From positions 1,395,639,501 to 1,395,703,500 of the forward strand of contig CM057456.1 of NCBI GenBank assembly GCA_016271365.2: a stretch of 64,000 nt of DNA. The letters are read 5' to 3'. The notes under the pieces were generated by a model. It saw only the letters and a program-made list of their open reading frames with translations, had not been told where the DNA came from and ran no database searches. A program made the position numbers and the translations under genes. The stretch comes from Neoceratodus forsteri (lineage: Eukaryota; Chordata; Ceratodontiformes; Ceratodontidae). Below are positions 1 to 10,534 of this stretch, piece by piece; the stretch's first letter is position 1; each line of letters opens with the position of its first letter.

Positions 1-279
1 TTACTCAGCGGAGACTATATGGGATTGTTGTCTCTTCTCATTTCAGTAAAGCTTATCATTATGTACCTTTGCATGTTAATTATGTTGACTGGTATGTATA
101 GGCCCATATTGACCGGCACTTTCACAATGATCTTTTTTTTTTTTTTTTGCACCGTTGTCCACCGTAATTGTAATCTTATGAAGTGTACTGTATTGTATTT
201 ATGCCCAGGACCACCTTGAAAATGAGCTTGCTCAATGGTGTTTATGCCTGGTTAAATAAAGTGATTGATTGATTGATTG
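1..279 (+). mobile_element. 3' tail of a non-LTR retrotransposon ending in (GATT)n
   Basis: No protein is readable. The stretch ends with a phrase about a transcript tail, 'gagcttgctcaatgg', then a short gap and repeated GATT units at 262-279. Almost the same 'gagcttgctcaatgg' phrase recurs near 46055, just before another LINE-like tail, so both look like 3' untranslated ends of one LINE family. The next LINE begins exactly where the GATT run stops, in the middle of its reverse transcriptase, so this tail was the landing site of a later 5'-truncated insertion. The family assignment is inferred. Confidence 0.5.
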
Positions 280-2369
280 CCCTGGTTAGCTAGCTACCTC
301 GGGGAAGGGTCCAATGTGTTAGCTGGCGTCACCTCTGATGTAAAACCAGTCCTCTCAGGTGTCCCGCAGAGGTCTGTACTGGGGCCATTACTCTTTTTTG
401 CTCTCTTCCTGAACAGTCTCACTAGCATCTGCCAACAGAGAATATTACTCTATGCTGACGATGCAGTACTGTTTACTAGCAACCAAGACTCTAAACAACT
501 TGAGTCAGTTGCAGTGTGATTTCAGGCATGTTGAAGAGTGGTTTAGCTCACATAAACTCGTCCTGAGCTACAGCAAAACTAAGGTCATGACATTGTGCAA
601 TGCACGGAGCAAGTATAAACCTCTGTCCCTCACCATCAAGAACCACGTGATGACTTCACTTGAAGATGTTCCTGAGTTTAAATATCTCAGCATCACCTTG
701 GACAGTTCCCTTTCTTACACGCGGCACATTGGCAGTGTAGCTAAGGCCGCCAACATACGGATCGAAGCCGGCCCGGTGGCGCTGAGGTTGAGAGGCGCTG
801 GACACCACACCTCGCGCTCGCCTGGCGGCCGAGTTGAGGGCGGACTCGGGTGGCGGGGAGTCGGGAGAGAGGAGGATCGAGCGTCCCAACGGATGCTCTC
901 CTCCCTCAGGGGTGGGTTACCATGAGCGCATTGCGCTCTGCATTCCTTCCGTAGCAGGTGGAAGCACCGGCAGTGGGAAGGGATGGAGGCGGCTTCGCTT
1001 GTTGGAGCCGGGAAGGGGGGACATCACGGCGCATGAGGGTCTGCGTACGTAAGCACGTTACCACTCGGGGATGTACGTCCCTAGCGCAAGGCGTCCTAGG
1101 GGAGTGGGGACGTAAGGGGAGAAAACCGGAAAATCCCCTCCGGCAGCCCTAGATGAAGGCTGCCCTAAGTCCACCTGGACCACCTACAGGACAGACCCCA
1201 CTGTGCGAGGAGAGGAGGATGGGCACTCTAGGGGCAGATCCCTAAGGCAGGTACCGAAGGGACATGAGCGGACGGAAGGAGGGGGCACCGGAGGTAGGAA
1301 GGAGGAGGATAAAGACGAAATTAAAAAAAAAAAAATAATAAAAAAACATACGGATCGGCCTGCTCCACAAGCACAAACACTGCATGACCACTGATGCCCT
1401 TAGACTGGCCATCTACAGCTCTGTCATCTCCATCATCAACTACGGTTTAGTCATCTATGGCTCTGCTTCCCCTGCTTCCCTCCAGAGGATATCTGTGGCA
1501 CTCAACAAGGCCTGTAGGCTTCTAACGTGTGCCGCCTGCCTAACTCATACCTGTGACCTGTATGCCCAGGCCGGATGGCTACCACTCCTTAACAGAATAC
1601 AATACCAGACCTGCTTGTTAACCAAAAAAGTTCTCCTCGGGCTCATGCCATCAGGAGTGGCAAAGCTCCTTACTGCCAACAGCAGTACCCAGCTTACACG
1701 CAGTGCTCTATATCAGACCACAATGGGTCAGAGGTTGTTCACGCACAGGGCTCCTCAGTGGTACAATACCCTTAACAAAGAAACACTTACAACTGCAACG
1801 CTTGATCCCTTTAAAAGGCAACTCCGACTATTCCTTGCCTCTACCACTCAATGTGACTGCCTCTCCTAAGTAACTGCCTCCTCATTTTAGCCTAGTCATA
1901 GGTGACTTGTAACTTCCCCTAGAGCTCCACTTTTTTGGCACCAGTTTCCTCCACTCTCACCCCTTAGCCCCCCTACACCGCACTGCCTCACTCACCCCCT
2001 TTCCTTTCTAATGGCACTTTCAGATATGAGGCCCTCCAGCCCATTCACCTCGCACTTTTGCCACCCACCTCTACCCGCCGATAATGGCCCTTTAGCCTGC
2101 CTACTTCTTCCTGACTCCCTCCTACCCTATACTAACTATATACTGTTCACCCTGAAACTTGTTTGAAGCTGGCTTATGTTGTTTCTCTCCATTTTTGGCT
2201 GTATAATAAATGCTTAGACATCTCTTTGTTTTTAAGATTGTGACCATTGTTGACCTTTGTATGTATGTTACCCTACATCCTTTGACATGGAACCTTTGTA
2301 AATGAGCAGTTCCTGCTCAAAAGTATTTGTAATCCTAGAGTTTAATAAAATAAAAAAATAAAAATAAAT
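280..2369 (+). mobile_element. 5'-truncated L2-like LINE, split by a retroposon at 765-1344
   Basis: The 280-519 frame carries the reverse transcriptase motif block GVPQRSVLGPLLF and the catalytic YADD box (LLYADDAVLF). A frameshift near 490-510 moves the reading to a second frame, ending at the retroposon. After it, 1384-1869 encodes the usual C-terminal part of jockey-superfamily ORF2 proteins, with an IINYG block, an LPLLNRIQYQ block and a final APQWYNTL...FKRQLRLFL block. The 3' untranslated part runs to an A-rich, TAAA-like tail at 2338-2369. Endonuclease and the N-terminal RT are missing, as expected from 5' truncation. It is an inactive pseudogene. The clade (L2, Rex1 or relatives) is judged from memory of the motif style and is not certain. 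Confidence 0.8.
752..1357 (+). mobile_element. 580 bp poly-A retroposon flanked by a 13 bp target-site duplication
   Basis: The 13-mer aacatacggatcg occurs at 752-764 and again at 1345-1357. The sequence between (765-1344) is GC- and CpG-rich, unlike its surroundings, and ends in an A-rich run at about 1319-1344. Leaving out the insert and one copy of the duplication, the LINE reading frame is continuous across the site. These are the marks of an LINE-mobilised insertion. The 5' end starts 'aagccggcccggtggcgc', which faintly recalls 7SL/Alu starts, and a tRNA-like A-box phrase (ggccgagt) lies near 828, but no convincing B box follows. No encoded protein is recognised. It may be a SINE-like element or a processed transcript. 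Confidence 0.75.
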
Positions 2370-3166
2370 CGGTTGCAGTTACATGCTCAGTGGCATGGTA
2401 GCCTTTGCATAACTGCTCACCTTCCTGGGTTTCTGCCTGGGAAAAGCAGGTTGTGATGGGGGTGGAGGTGGTGCAATACTCTCACCGGTAGCAGTGGCAA
2501 AGCAACAGGAAAGTGATCATGGCCACATCATTGGACCACCAGATCCATTGGCACACTGGTGATAGATAAGGGTACCTCTAGACTGCCGAGGACCAGTGAT
2601 GCCTGGGGGGTGGCTGGGTTCTATGAGACCACCAGCTGATGGACCACGAGGAGCAGACCCCTGACCTATGTGAGCTCCTACTGCAAGGAGGCAGCACTTC
2701 CGGGCTGGATGCCTGTGCACTTTACATTGTGAACCAGTCATTGTAGGCAGTGCACCATGCTTCTCGCTTGGTGGACTGCTACAACCTGCTTGCAGTCTCG
2801 ATCCAGACTGTTAATGGGTGCAAACCCCATTTTACACCCTCTAGCAGTTGGATTTGCAGTGCATGCACAAGCCTTGGAGAACCTTGCAGTCAGGTGGTGG
2901 TGCAGCAGTTTGACTGAAAGTCACCTTTTGCTGCACCTGATGGCGACGTGATTGGGACGCCATCTTTTTTATTATGTGTGATTGTGCATGCGTGCACAGC
3001 AAACATTTTGTTACGATGAAGGTGTAACTCCCCTACAAATGGGGGTTCCCGAAAGTCTTCCTTGAGTGAGCTTAAATGCCCACTGCCAGGGTGGTGTTCT
3101 GTGTCTTAGCAGGTTTAGAAGTGTTTGCATGTGAGTGCCCATTTGGCCTCGTGCCTATCTCTTTAA
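2370..3166. other. No gene recognised
   Basis: I see only short unrelated open frames, no recognised protein motif and no clear repeat boundary. The block begins directly after the LINE tail. Confidence 0.4.
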
Positions 3167-4140
3167 GAGCTGCCCATTTTTGCGGTCTATAATTAATCTG
3201 GGTGGGGACCAAGTGATTCTAGGCTTGAGTCCCACCTGGGCTACAGATTAGCTGCTTCTTTCTGCCGGATATTACACCATTTTTATAAGAACTGTTATTG
3301 CATTGGTTAACCCTTAGCCCCTTCCCCCCCACTATGCATCTGACCCTTCTACAATAGCCAATATCATGCTCGTGACCTAGGTAATGTAATTTCTATATTT
3401 GCTATTTGAGCAAAATGCATGAATTGATTTCTCTTTATGCTTTCTAGCTGTATTGAATATTCTCTGGCTATCAATCTAAATCTCAAATACATCATTTAGG
3501 CCTTCCTAGCTGGCATGGTATTTTGGGGATGATTTGTCCTATTAATTATTGCTGTTGAAAATATATATACTTAGCATTTCTATCAATTATTGTTGCTGAA
3601 TATGTAGACAACATTTTTCCTCCTTTTTTGTTCATAATGTCAGTTTGACCTTTTGCATGTATTTCTGACCTCCCAGTTTTGGTTGTGCTTTTTCATTAGG
3701 GTTGTCATATAAATATTTTTTTTCACTTGTCATTTATTATAATTGTATTTATTGATTTTATATCATGGTGTCTACTATAAATGGTCTTTTTTGCTCAGAA
3801 AAAAAATATTTTTATATGTATTGAATGATTTGGTGCACTGTCACTTTAATAAGGATTACAAATAAAAGGAAGATCCTGGGCACCAGGACTCCACCTCCTG
3901 ACGAATTATCCCGGAGAGGACACAAAGCGCTGGGGTAGTGTGTGTTGCGGTTCCATTTGCTCCCGTATGCCTTTCCTTGTGTGTGCTTCTTTGGCTTCTG
4001 AGTGCTTTTTGCCACCTGTGTCTTTATTTCTCTTTAGGAGCTGCCCATTTTTGTGGTCTATAATTAATCTGGGTGTGGACAGAGTGATTTTAGGCTCGAG
4101 TCCCGCCTGGGCTGCAGTTCAGCCGCTTCTTTCTGCCGTC
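3167..4140 (+). repeat. Pair of ~110 bp direct repeats about 860 bp apart
   Basis: A block at about 3167-3275 (ctctttaagagctgcccatt... through ...gcttctttctgccg) returns at about 4028-4139 with perhaps ten per cent differences, including the shared phrase tctataattaatctggg. The 750 bp between is AT-rich and has no recognised coding sequence. The copies could be parts of diverged long terminal repeats or two copies of one short element; neither end shows a primer-binding site that I can identify. Confidence 0.7.
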
Positions 4141-5400
4141 AACAAATGTGCAGGGGGAGCCCCATGGGACTCTGTGATTGTTTGCTGATCCTCTGTACTA
4201 AAAGGAAATGATATTGTGGTTTGTCTAATCTGCTTTTCTGTGCAGCTTGGACATTTTTGTTATGTGCCACCATCTTGGTTCTCGACTGCCTATCTGCACC
4301 AGTCAGCACAGTTGGGGACTTAAAATGGAGCCTGCCCCAGGGGGCCTTGTGGGAGTAAAACTCTGTAGGAATTGTAGTTTTTACAGTTTGGCACTTGAAT
4401 GGATTGAGAGGGGGAGTTCTGGCTGTGACAGACAGGTGGATCAGCGAATCGAACGTTTTGGATCCGAGGGAAAGTCCCATGCTGCCAGCCGCAGAGGGTA
4501 GAAGAGAGTTGGGATTGAAAGAGTGAACAGCTCAAGAGATTCAGGCAGCTGCTCCTGCGTAGTGCGCAGGGGAAATCAGCGGGAAGGTTGTGTCTGGCCA
4601 ACCTGCTACCATCTTCCCTAGTGAGGGAACTTTAGCCTTCAATAGTTTGGACTGCTTTGAAAAGTATTGCGATGAAATCGCTGAATTGTTACATTTTGCC
4701 TGAAGGGGACCAAAACTTGCGTTTACGCAATTGGCCTCTCAGGACTTCCAAAACGACTGCAGAGCATACGGTTTGCGCAGAGATTCTGTAAATAGCAACT
4801 GAACTGTCATCCAAATCTCTGGTAATCCCGTACCTTTACTATAAAGTGTGCTGATTGTGGAGGTGGGTTGCAATTTGGTTGCCCACCTTGCCTAATGCAT
4901 CACGCTTGCTAGAAGCTGTATCCAGCATGAAGATGGACTGTATCCGAATTGTTCACCTGGTCTGGGCCTTGCCAACCTGACCCAGACAATCGCTCATGTT
5001 GCAGAGAAACAACCGACGAGAGACCCGCCAGGGATTCGGCTCCCTGCTCAGCAACAACAGACAGGAATGACACCACAGTGCTTCGTGAGGGCCCTGCTTC
5101 TCCTGGCCATCCAGCTGTTCATCTTGAGGTCTCCATTTTGTACATCCTACATTCTGTACTGGGTAGCATGAGTAAACACCAGGGTAGCTCCCTGCAACAA
5201 AGCTCAAATCAAAGTTTGTCAACCGATTTAATAATTATTGCTAATCTTTTTGGACTGAGCCATCTGACTCTGGATTACAAATTAAGGGTTAAAGCGCATG
5301 TTGTGTGTCCTTCCTTCCAAAGGGCCCTGACCAGCTGCAATGCCGGCCTACCCCAGGCAACGCTTCAGGCTAGCCTGTAGTTCCAACTGGGTACACAGAG
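4141..5400. other. No gene recognised; possible 5' non-coding part of the Gypsy element
   Basis: This stretch precedes the Gypsy gag remnant. I looked for an LTR start (TG), end (CA) and adjoining primer-binding site and could not settle any. The phrase ggactgtatccgaa at about 4937-4950 also occurs on the minus strand near 26170, in a possible retroelement end. Confidence 0.3.
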
Positions 5401-5589
5401 TGTGTGTGTGACTGTATCACAGGGACCTTTGAGTGCATGCCTTATAACCTGAATCAATCAGACCTAGCATCAACCTCTAGATTACCGCCCATCCCTTGTT
5501 CATGTCCCCCTAATAAATCGGATCTAAATCTTTTTGCATCTAAACTGGTGGTGGTGTACCTCTGTACTCCAGCATCCCCAGTGGTGGCC

Positions 5590-6535
5590 TCACCAGTAGT
5601 GATACCCTCAGTGCATTTAGATTCCTATTGTAGGCTTAGACTCTTCTCAGGCACGGTCCCAGTGTCCGTGGGGGAGGACGACCTACAGACATGGATGGAT
5701 TGTGCTACCCCCTTGGTCCAGGAGTGGCAGTGCTCGGGGGGGGGGAGAAAGAGGCTCATGGAGAGTCTGAGGGGCCCTGCACTGGAGGCTATCAGGTTCC
5801 TTCGGTCCACCAGTCTTAAAGCCACTGCTGCTGAATATTTTTCTGCTTTGGAGGGGGTGTTTGGCAGCATGGAGTCAGGAGAAAACCTTAATGTGGAAGT
5901 TTAAATCCGCTAAGCAGTGGAAGAATGAAAAGTTGTCAGTGTTCATTGCTTGAATTGAACAGGCTCTGCAGTGGGCTCATAGAAAAGGGGGTGTATCTGC
6001 CAGTGAGCTAAACCATGTTCAACTAGAGCATATTCTGAAGTCTGCCAGGTATTCCAGTGTGATGCAGTTTAAGCTGAAACTGCATGACCGGAAGGCTAAC
6101 CCCCCAGAGTACTGCTACCTCATGAAAGAGATCCGAGAAGCAGAGAATGAAGAGGAAGGGTGGGAGCCCTATGCTCACGAGGGGATCAAGGCTGCTCCTC
6201 TTCCCATACCGCCTTTGCATCCTAAGACTGAGGTCCCTGCTGAGGTAGTAGGGGTCCATGCCATTTCCTCCGATACTCAGACTGGGAGTGGCCTAATGGA
6301 AGAGGTATGCAAGTTGAGAGCACTAGTAGGGGACCTGGTTCATGCCACTCAAGTGACCAACTCGTGGAGGAGCTCAGAGAGCAGAGAGGCGGAGTCTCGA
6401 GCCCAAGAGAGCATTCGAAATCCGCCAAGTCAAGTAAGGCCTGGACCTGGGTTTTCTCCCCCTGGAGACTCTAAAGAACCAATTTTATGTTATCACTGCA
6501 GAAAGGATGGGCATACTTGACCAAACTGTAGCACG
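5590..6535 (+). pseudogene. Gypsy gag remnant with capsid-like region and CCHC knuckle
   Basis: Around 5640-5880 the frame encodes a capsid-like stretch with LFSGTVPVSVGEDDLQTW, then SLRGPALEAIRFLR and ALEGVFGSMESG. This resembles the gag type from which the vertebrate PNMA and related domesticated genes arose (family knowledge, from memory). A stop near 5904 and a frame change follow; the C-terminal half resumes at about 6059 (LMKEIREAENEEEGW). At 6490-6530 there is a CCHC zinc knuckle, CYHCRKDGHT followed by a stop codon and then PNC, so the last cysteine lies beyond a nonsense mutation. Structural role: particle assembly and nucleic-acid binding in the active ancestor. It is non-functional here. 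Confidence 0.85.
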
Positions 6536-6714
6536 CCCGAGAATCTGAGGAAGGTTACCACTCAGTTATGGCACTGATCAGGCGGGGTACCACCAGAACT
6601 CATATAGGGCCACCCAAGAAGTAATATTCTATGAAAATGGCTGTGAGACAGACCACCACCTCCCCCTCACCAGACTAGCCCGAGGTGTGGGTCCGTCCAT
6701 GGAGACTACTGTGA

Positions 6715-7110
6715 TTGATGAATGGCATTTCAGCTAGGGTGATACTCAACAGTGGCTCCCAAGTGACTTTTATGTTTCAGGACTGGTACACCAAACACTT
6801 GGCCGATGTGCCATTGCAACCCTTGGAAGGTCTACAAGTGTGGGGATTGAGTGAGAAGTCATACCCCTACCTGGGGTATATACGGGTCTGGTTGTCCTTC
6901 CCCACCACTGTAGCAGGAGTAGATGAACAAGTAGAGACACTGGCACTAGCGTGTCCCCCTATGGGGTTGTACGATGGAGTCCCCTTGCTCATTGGGGCCA
7001 ACGTGCATATGTTTGGAAGGCTAGCCCAGTTATGCCAAGAGAAGCAGGGACAGCGGACTGTCCAGGCCTTGTGGATTCCAGCTTTGGTACAGCAAGCTTA
7101 TGAACTGTGA
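6715..7110 (+). pseudogene. Gypsy aspartic protease remnant
   Basis: The frame begins close to ARVILNSGSQVTFMF, which matches the position of the retroviral-type aspartic protease active-site block, usually D-S/T-G-(A/S). Here the usual aspartate reads N (LNSGSQVT), so the catalytic residue is lost. A later stretch ending CPPMGLYDGVPLLIGANVHMF matches the second conserved block where a hydrophobic-hydrophobic-G-x-N/D motif is expected. It lies between gag and reverse transcriptase, as in other Ty3/Gypsy elements. The frame ends at a stop at 7108-7110, followed by short broken frames through 7680 that hold the spacer before RT. Confidence 0.7.
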
Positions 7111-7689
7111 ACTCAAACTCGGGAGATGGACAAAGATGAGCCGGTGGGAATAGTATGGAAGAAAGACCCTGAATCTTTGCTGTTGCCCCCTTATACCTCG
7201 TATACTGTCCAAGGAGAAGTTCACCTTTGAAGGGATGTAAAAAAACAAAATACTAATGCTGGACGCTTCAGGAAAGGGAACACTGCCAGAGGGGCTGATG
7301 GTCAAACCAAGCATATTACCTGCCCGAACCCATGCCTATGCTAGAAGGATCATGGTCCAAATCCAGAATGTGTCCGATTGAGAGCTCTGTGTGAACAGAA
7401 GGTGCATGCTAGCCACTGTCCATTGCACAGACACTGTAGTGTTGCCCAGCAAGAAGCTGAGGGGTGGAGCCGAGGAGGTAACTCCAGATGTATTCGACTT
7501 TGGCGAGTCCTCACTCCCTGCACAATGGAAAAGTCATATCAGCCAGAAGCTTGCCCGGTGGGACCAAGTATTCTCGTTTAAAAGAATGGGATGTGGGGTG
7601 TGTACAGGGTGCTGAGCATACCATCAGACTTCATGATGACCGGCCTTTCTGGGAACACTCTCGGTGCCTGGCTCCTGCAGATATAAATG

Positions 7690-8580
7690 ACGTCTGAAGA
7701 CATCTTCAGGAGATGCTAGCTGCGGGCATTATTCAAGAGTCCCGGAGCCCCTATGCTTCCCCTATTGTGGTGGTGTGTAGGAAGAGTGGATCTGTCTGAA
7801 TGTATATTGATATCGAACTTTGAATCAGCAGGCTGTGCCTGACCAGTACACTATGACCTGACTACAGGATGCCCTGGACTGCTTGAATGGGAGTCAGTAG
7901 TTCTCCGTACTCTATTTGCGGAGTGGATATTATCAGATTCTGATGGCTCAGGAGGACCGTGAGAAGACTGCCTTCATCTGCCCTTTGGATTTTTATGAAT
8001 TTTTGCAGATGCCTCTGGGGATTTTGGGCTTGCCGCCACTTTCCAGCGGCTGATGGAGCGAGCAGTGGGAGACATGAATCTGTTGGGGTGTCTGGTGTAT
8101 TTGGATGACGTTATTGTGTTTGGGCGCACGTTAGAGGAACATGAAAACAGGTTGTTCAAAGTCCTTGATCGTCTGGAGGAGTTCAGTTTGAAATTGTCCA
8201 TTGATAAGTGTCAATTTTCCAAACCTCAGTCAGATATGTGAGGCATATAGTGTCGGCCGGTGGAATAAAGACCGATCCCAGTAAGGTAGAATTATTGACC
8301 ACCTGGCCTCAGCCAACCAATCTCAAAGAACTCCAAAAGATTTCTGGGTTTCTGTGGGTACTACAAGCGCTTTATCAAAGACTACTCCAAGGTCATCTGC
8401 CCCCTCCTCAGTCTTACCCAGGAGTATCCTCCTACTAACCGCCAATATAAAAAAGGTTCTATCAGAGATGACAAGAAGGTGTATTTCAGGACGGGGGAGG
8501 TGTGTGGAGCCCGGTGGACCCAAGAGTGTGAAACAGCCTTCTATGAGATTATCCATCAGCTCATTCATGCCCCGTGCTTG
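7690..8580 (+). pseudogene. Gypsy reverse transcriptase remnant
   Basis: The N-terminal RT block is readable near 7693-7790 (LQEMLAAGIIQESRSPYAS, IVVV.RKSGS), followed by several stops. The catalytic block is intact at about 8095-8125: LVYLDDVIVFGRTLEEHE, in which YLDD is the Ty3/Gypsy form of the YxDD box. The thumb and connection follow in a shifted frame at 8208-8440 (IVSAGGIKTDPSKVELL, LKELQKISGF). Multiple frameshifts and stops make it inactive. RNase H follows directly. Confidence 0.9.
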
Positions 8581-8589
8581 CTTATACTG

Positions 8590-9121
8590 ACCTGTCAAGC
8601 CATATGTCCTCCATACTGATGCTAGCCTGAAGGGACTGGGGGCTGTATTGTAAGAGAACTATGAAGAGGGACTGAAGCCTGTAGCTTTTGCCAGCCGAAG
8701 TTTGACTCCATCCAAGAAAAATTACCCAGTTCACAAGCTGGAATTTCTTGCCCTCAAGTGGGCCATAGTTGATCAATTTCATGAATACCTCTATGGGGCA
8801 AAAATACTGGTGAAGACTGACAACAATCCCTTAACTTATGTACAGACTTCAGCAAAGTTGGATGTCATGGGGCACTGGTGGCTTTCTGCTCTGTCTATGT
8901 ATGACTATGTGGTAGAATACTGGCCTGAACTTAACCATATTGATGTTGATGTTCTCTCAAGACGGCCACCCCTTCCTGACAAATGGGTGAGGCTGTCCGA
9001 GCCTGCAATTAAAGCAATATGCCAAAAGTTTGACAAAGATGAGCAGCCATCTGCCGAAACAGTAGATTGTTCAATAGACTGTTTGGGGCCCTCTGACACT
9101 TGCCTGCCAGCCACTTACTGA
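8590..9121 (+). pseudogene. Gypsy RNase H remnant
   Basis: A first acidic block is readable near 8605-8650 (HTDASLKGLGAVL, then a stop). The second part, 8702-9121, contains FASRSLTPSKKNYPVHKLEF just before and within its start, the LEFLALKWAI helix, and KTDNNPLTYV with the conserved TDN. It ends in an H-x-D-x-LSRRP block typical of the RNase H C-terminus of Ty3/Gypsy elements. The role in an active element is removal of the RNA strand after reverse transcription. Confidence 0.9.
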
Positions 9122-9241
9122 CACTTTTCTGCCATAGACATCAGTGCTTTACCACAGTTTAACAATGACAGCATCCAATGGGCTCAATCCCAAGAATCTA
9201 TAATCCAGCCTGCACTTAACACCCTCCATGCAGGGAAAGAT

Positions 9242-10265
9242 GTGTCAAGACTGTGTTCCACTGATTTAAGAACGGCATTGCTACTTAAAGAAGGCCCTCG
9301 ATTTTTAAGATTGCGAGACCAGTTGTTATACAGAGAGACAATAGATTGTCGTGGTCAGGTAGACAAGCAGCAGCTAGTACTGCCCACGGCCTTTCAGCAG
9401 TTGGTACTGAGGTCCCTTCACAACCATATGGGGCGTCTCGGTATTGACCGGACTCTCAACTTGGTACGATCTCGTTTCTAGTGGCCTAAAATGGGGGCTG
9501 ACTTAGAAAACCATATCAAGACCTGCAGTCGCTGCCTCCAACAAAAAACTCTGCCTCAGAAGACTGCCCCCTTAGTCAGTATGTCTACCAGCGCTCCTAT
9601 GGAGTTAGTTTGTATAGACTTGCTATGATTAGAGCCAGATCAAAAAAACATCAGCAATGTGCTATTAGTGACTCATCATTTTACTCGCTATGCGTAAGCA
9701 TTTCCAACAAAGGATCAAAAGGCTTCCACAGTGGCTGAGCTGTTGGTAGAGAAGTTCTTTGTGCATTATGGTGCCCCGCAATGCATACATTCTGATCAAG
9801 GGAGGAATTTCAAAAGTAGACTCATCAAGGAAATGCTTTCCCTATGGGGGTGCGAAAATCTAGAACCATGCCTTATCACCCTCAGGGAGATCCACAGCCT
9901 GAACGGTTCAAACACTCTTAAATATGTTGGTCACACTCCACCCTAAAGACAAACATAGATGGAGTCAACAGATCAGTACCCTAGTGCATGCTTACATTTG
10001 TACAAGGATTGATGCTACTGGGTTCTCCCCTTATCGCCTTATGTTTGGAAGAGAAGCCCAGTTACCAGTAGACGTCTGTTTTGGAGTTTCCCTGAATGGA
10101 GTCCGAGCTGAGAATTATGTACAGCATGTGCAGAAGTTGAGAGACCAACTAAATCACGCATATCAACTGTTGCAGAAAATGGCCGCAAAATGAAATTTAG
10201 CCAACAAGGAGTGGTATGATTGGTGCATAAAGGCTCAGGAGTTACGACCAGGTGATAGTGTTATT
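9242..10265 (+). pseudogene. Gypsy integrase remnant, interrupted by the DIRS insertion
   Basis: The zinc-binding domain is seen as LHNHMGRLGIDRT and CSRCLQQKT, giving the HHCC pattern (9418-9550, with one stop). The catalytic core follows: MELVCIDLL near 9600 (first D), IHSDQGRNFKSRLIKEML at 9785-9840 (second D and the E). Then the C-terminal PYRLMFGREAQLPVD block at about 10030-10070. The frame reaches the start of the GPY/F-like motif (RPGDSVIL) and stops at the DIRS boundary after 10265; the rest of the motif, beginning CNLVLNGKHKIADRWHH, resumes at 16111. Stops at 9479, 9626 and elsewhere show the gene was already decaying or decayed later. Confidence 0.9.
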
Positions 10266-10430
10266 CTAGGGACATGGATATGTTGTTCATCCACACTGTC
10301 TGGCAGGTTCCTTGCTGCTTTAAATCTTGCCGGAAGGTCTTCAAACTGGCTCCTCCCACCCACCCGGGTGGTAAAACTCTCGGCTCCGCCCCATGACGCC
10401 AGATCTTCCTTACCGCTTGGAAGCTCAGGT
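10265..10430 (+). repeat. Left inverted terminal repeat of the DIRS element
   Basis: From tgttgttcatccacac onward it matches the reverse complement of the right end for about 150 bp with few mismatches, including cctcccacccacccgggtgg and ctcggctccgccccatga. The outer 27 bases are copied in inverse sense in the internal complementary region. Confidence 0.95.
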
Positions 10431-10534
10431 TCCCTCCTTAATGCTCTGCGTATAAGACTGGTTCCTAATCCTTGAATTTTGAAATTAAAAGCTTTTTGCT
10501 AAAAGACTTGGTCTTCTCTCCCTCAGCGGCTGCG

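Larger units (their letters stand above)
5404..10265 (+). mobile_element. Ty3/Gypsy LTR retrotransposon, 5' and central part (degraded)
   Basis: Gag, protease, reverse transcriptase, RNase H and integrase remnants follow one another in Ty3/Gypsy order on the plus strand. Many in-frame stops and frameshifts show it is dead. The copy is interrupted after base 10265 by a DIRS element and resumes at 16111. No flanking LTRs were recognised; the right-hand end appears to be overwritten by an antisense CR1 at about 17541. Left boundary is uncertain and may lie upstream of 5404. Confidence 0.9.

Noticed and set aside
765..900. tRNA- or 7SL-derived pol III promoter in the retroposon
   Set aside because: An A-box-like phrase exists but a matching B box at proper spacing is missing; similarity to 7SL is limited to about 18 bases.
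4927..4965. Hammerhead-like phrase ggactgtatccgaa before the Gypsy gag
   Set aside because: Only the stem II and GAA part is present; the rest of the core is absent.
4141..5400. 5' LTR of the Gypsy element
   Set aside because: No TG..CA unit with an adjoining primer-binding site or a matching copy after 17.2 kb was found.
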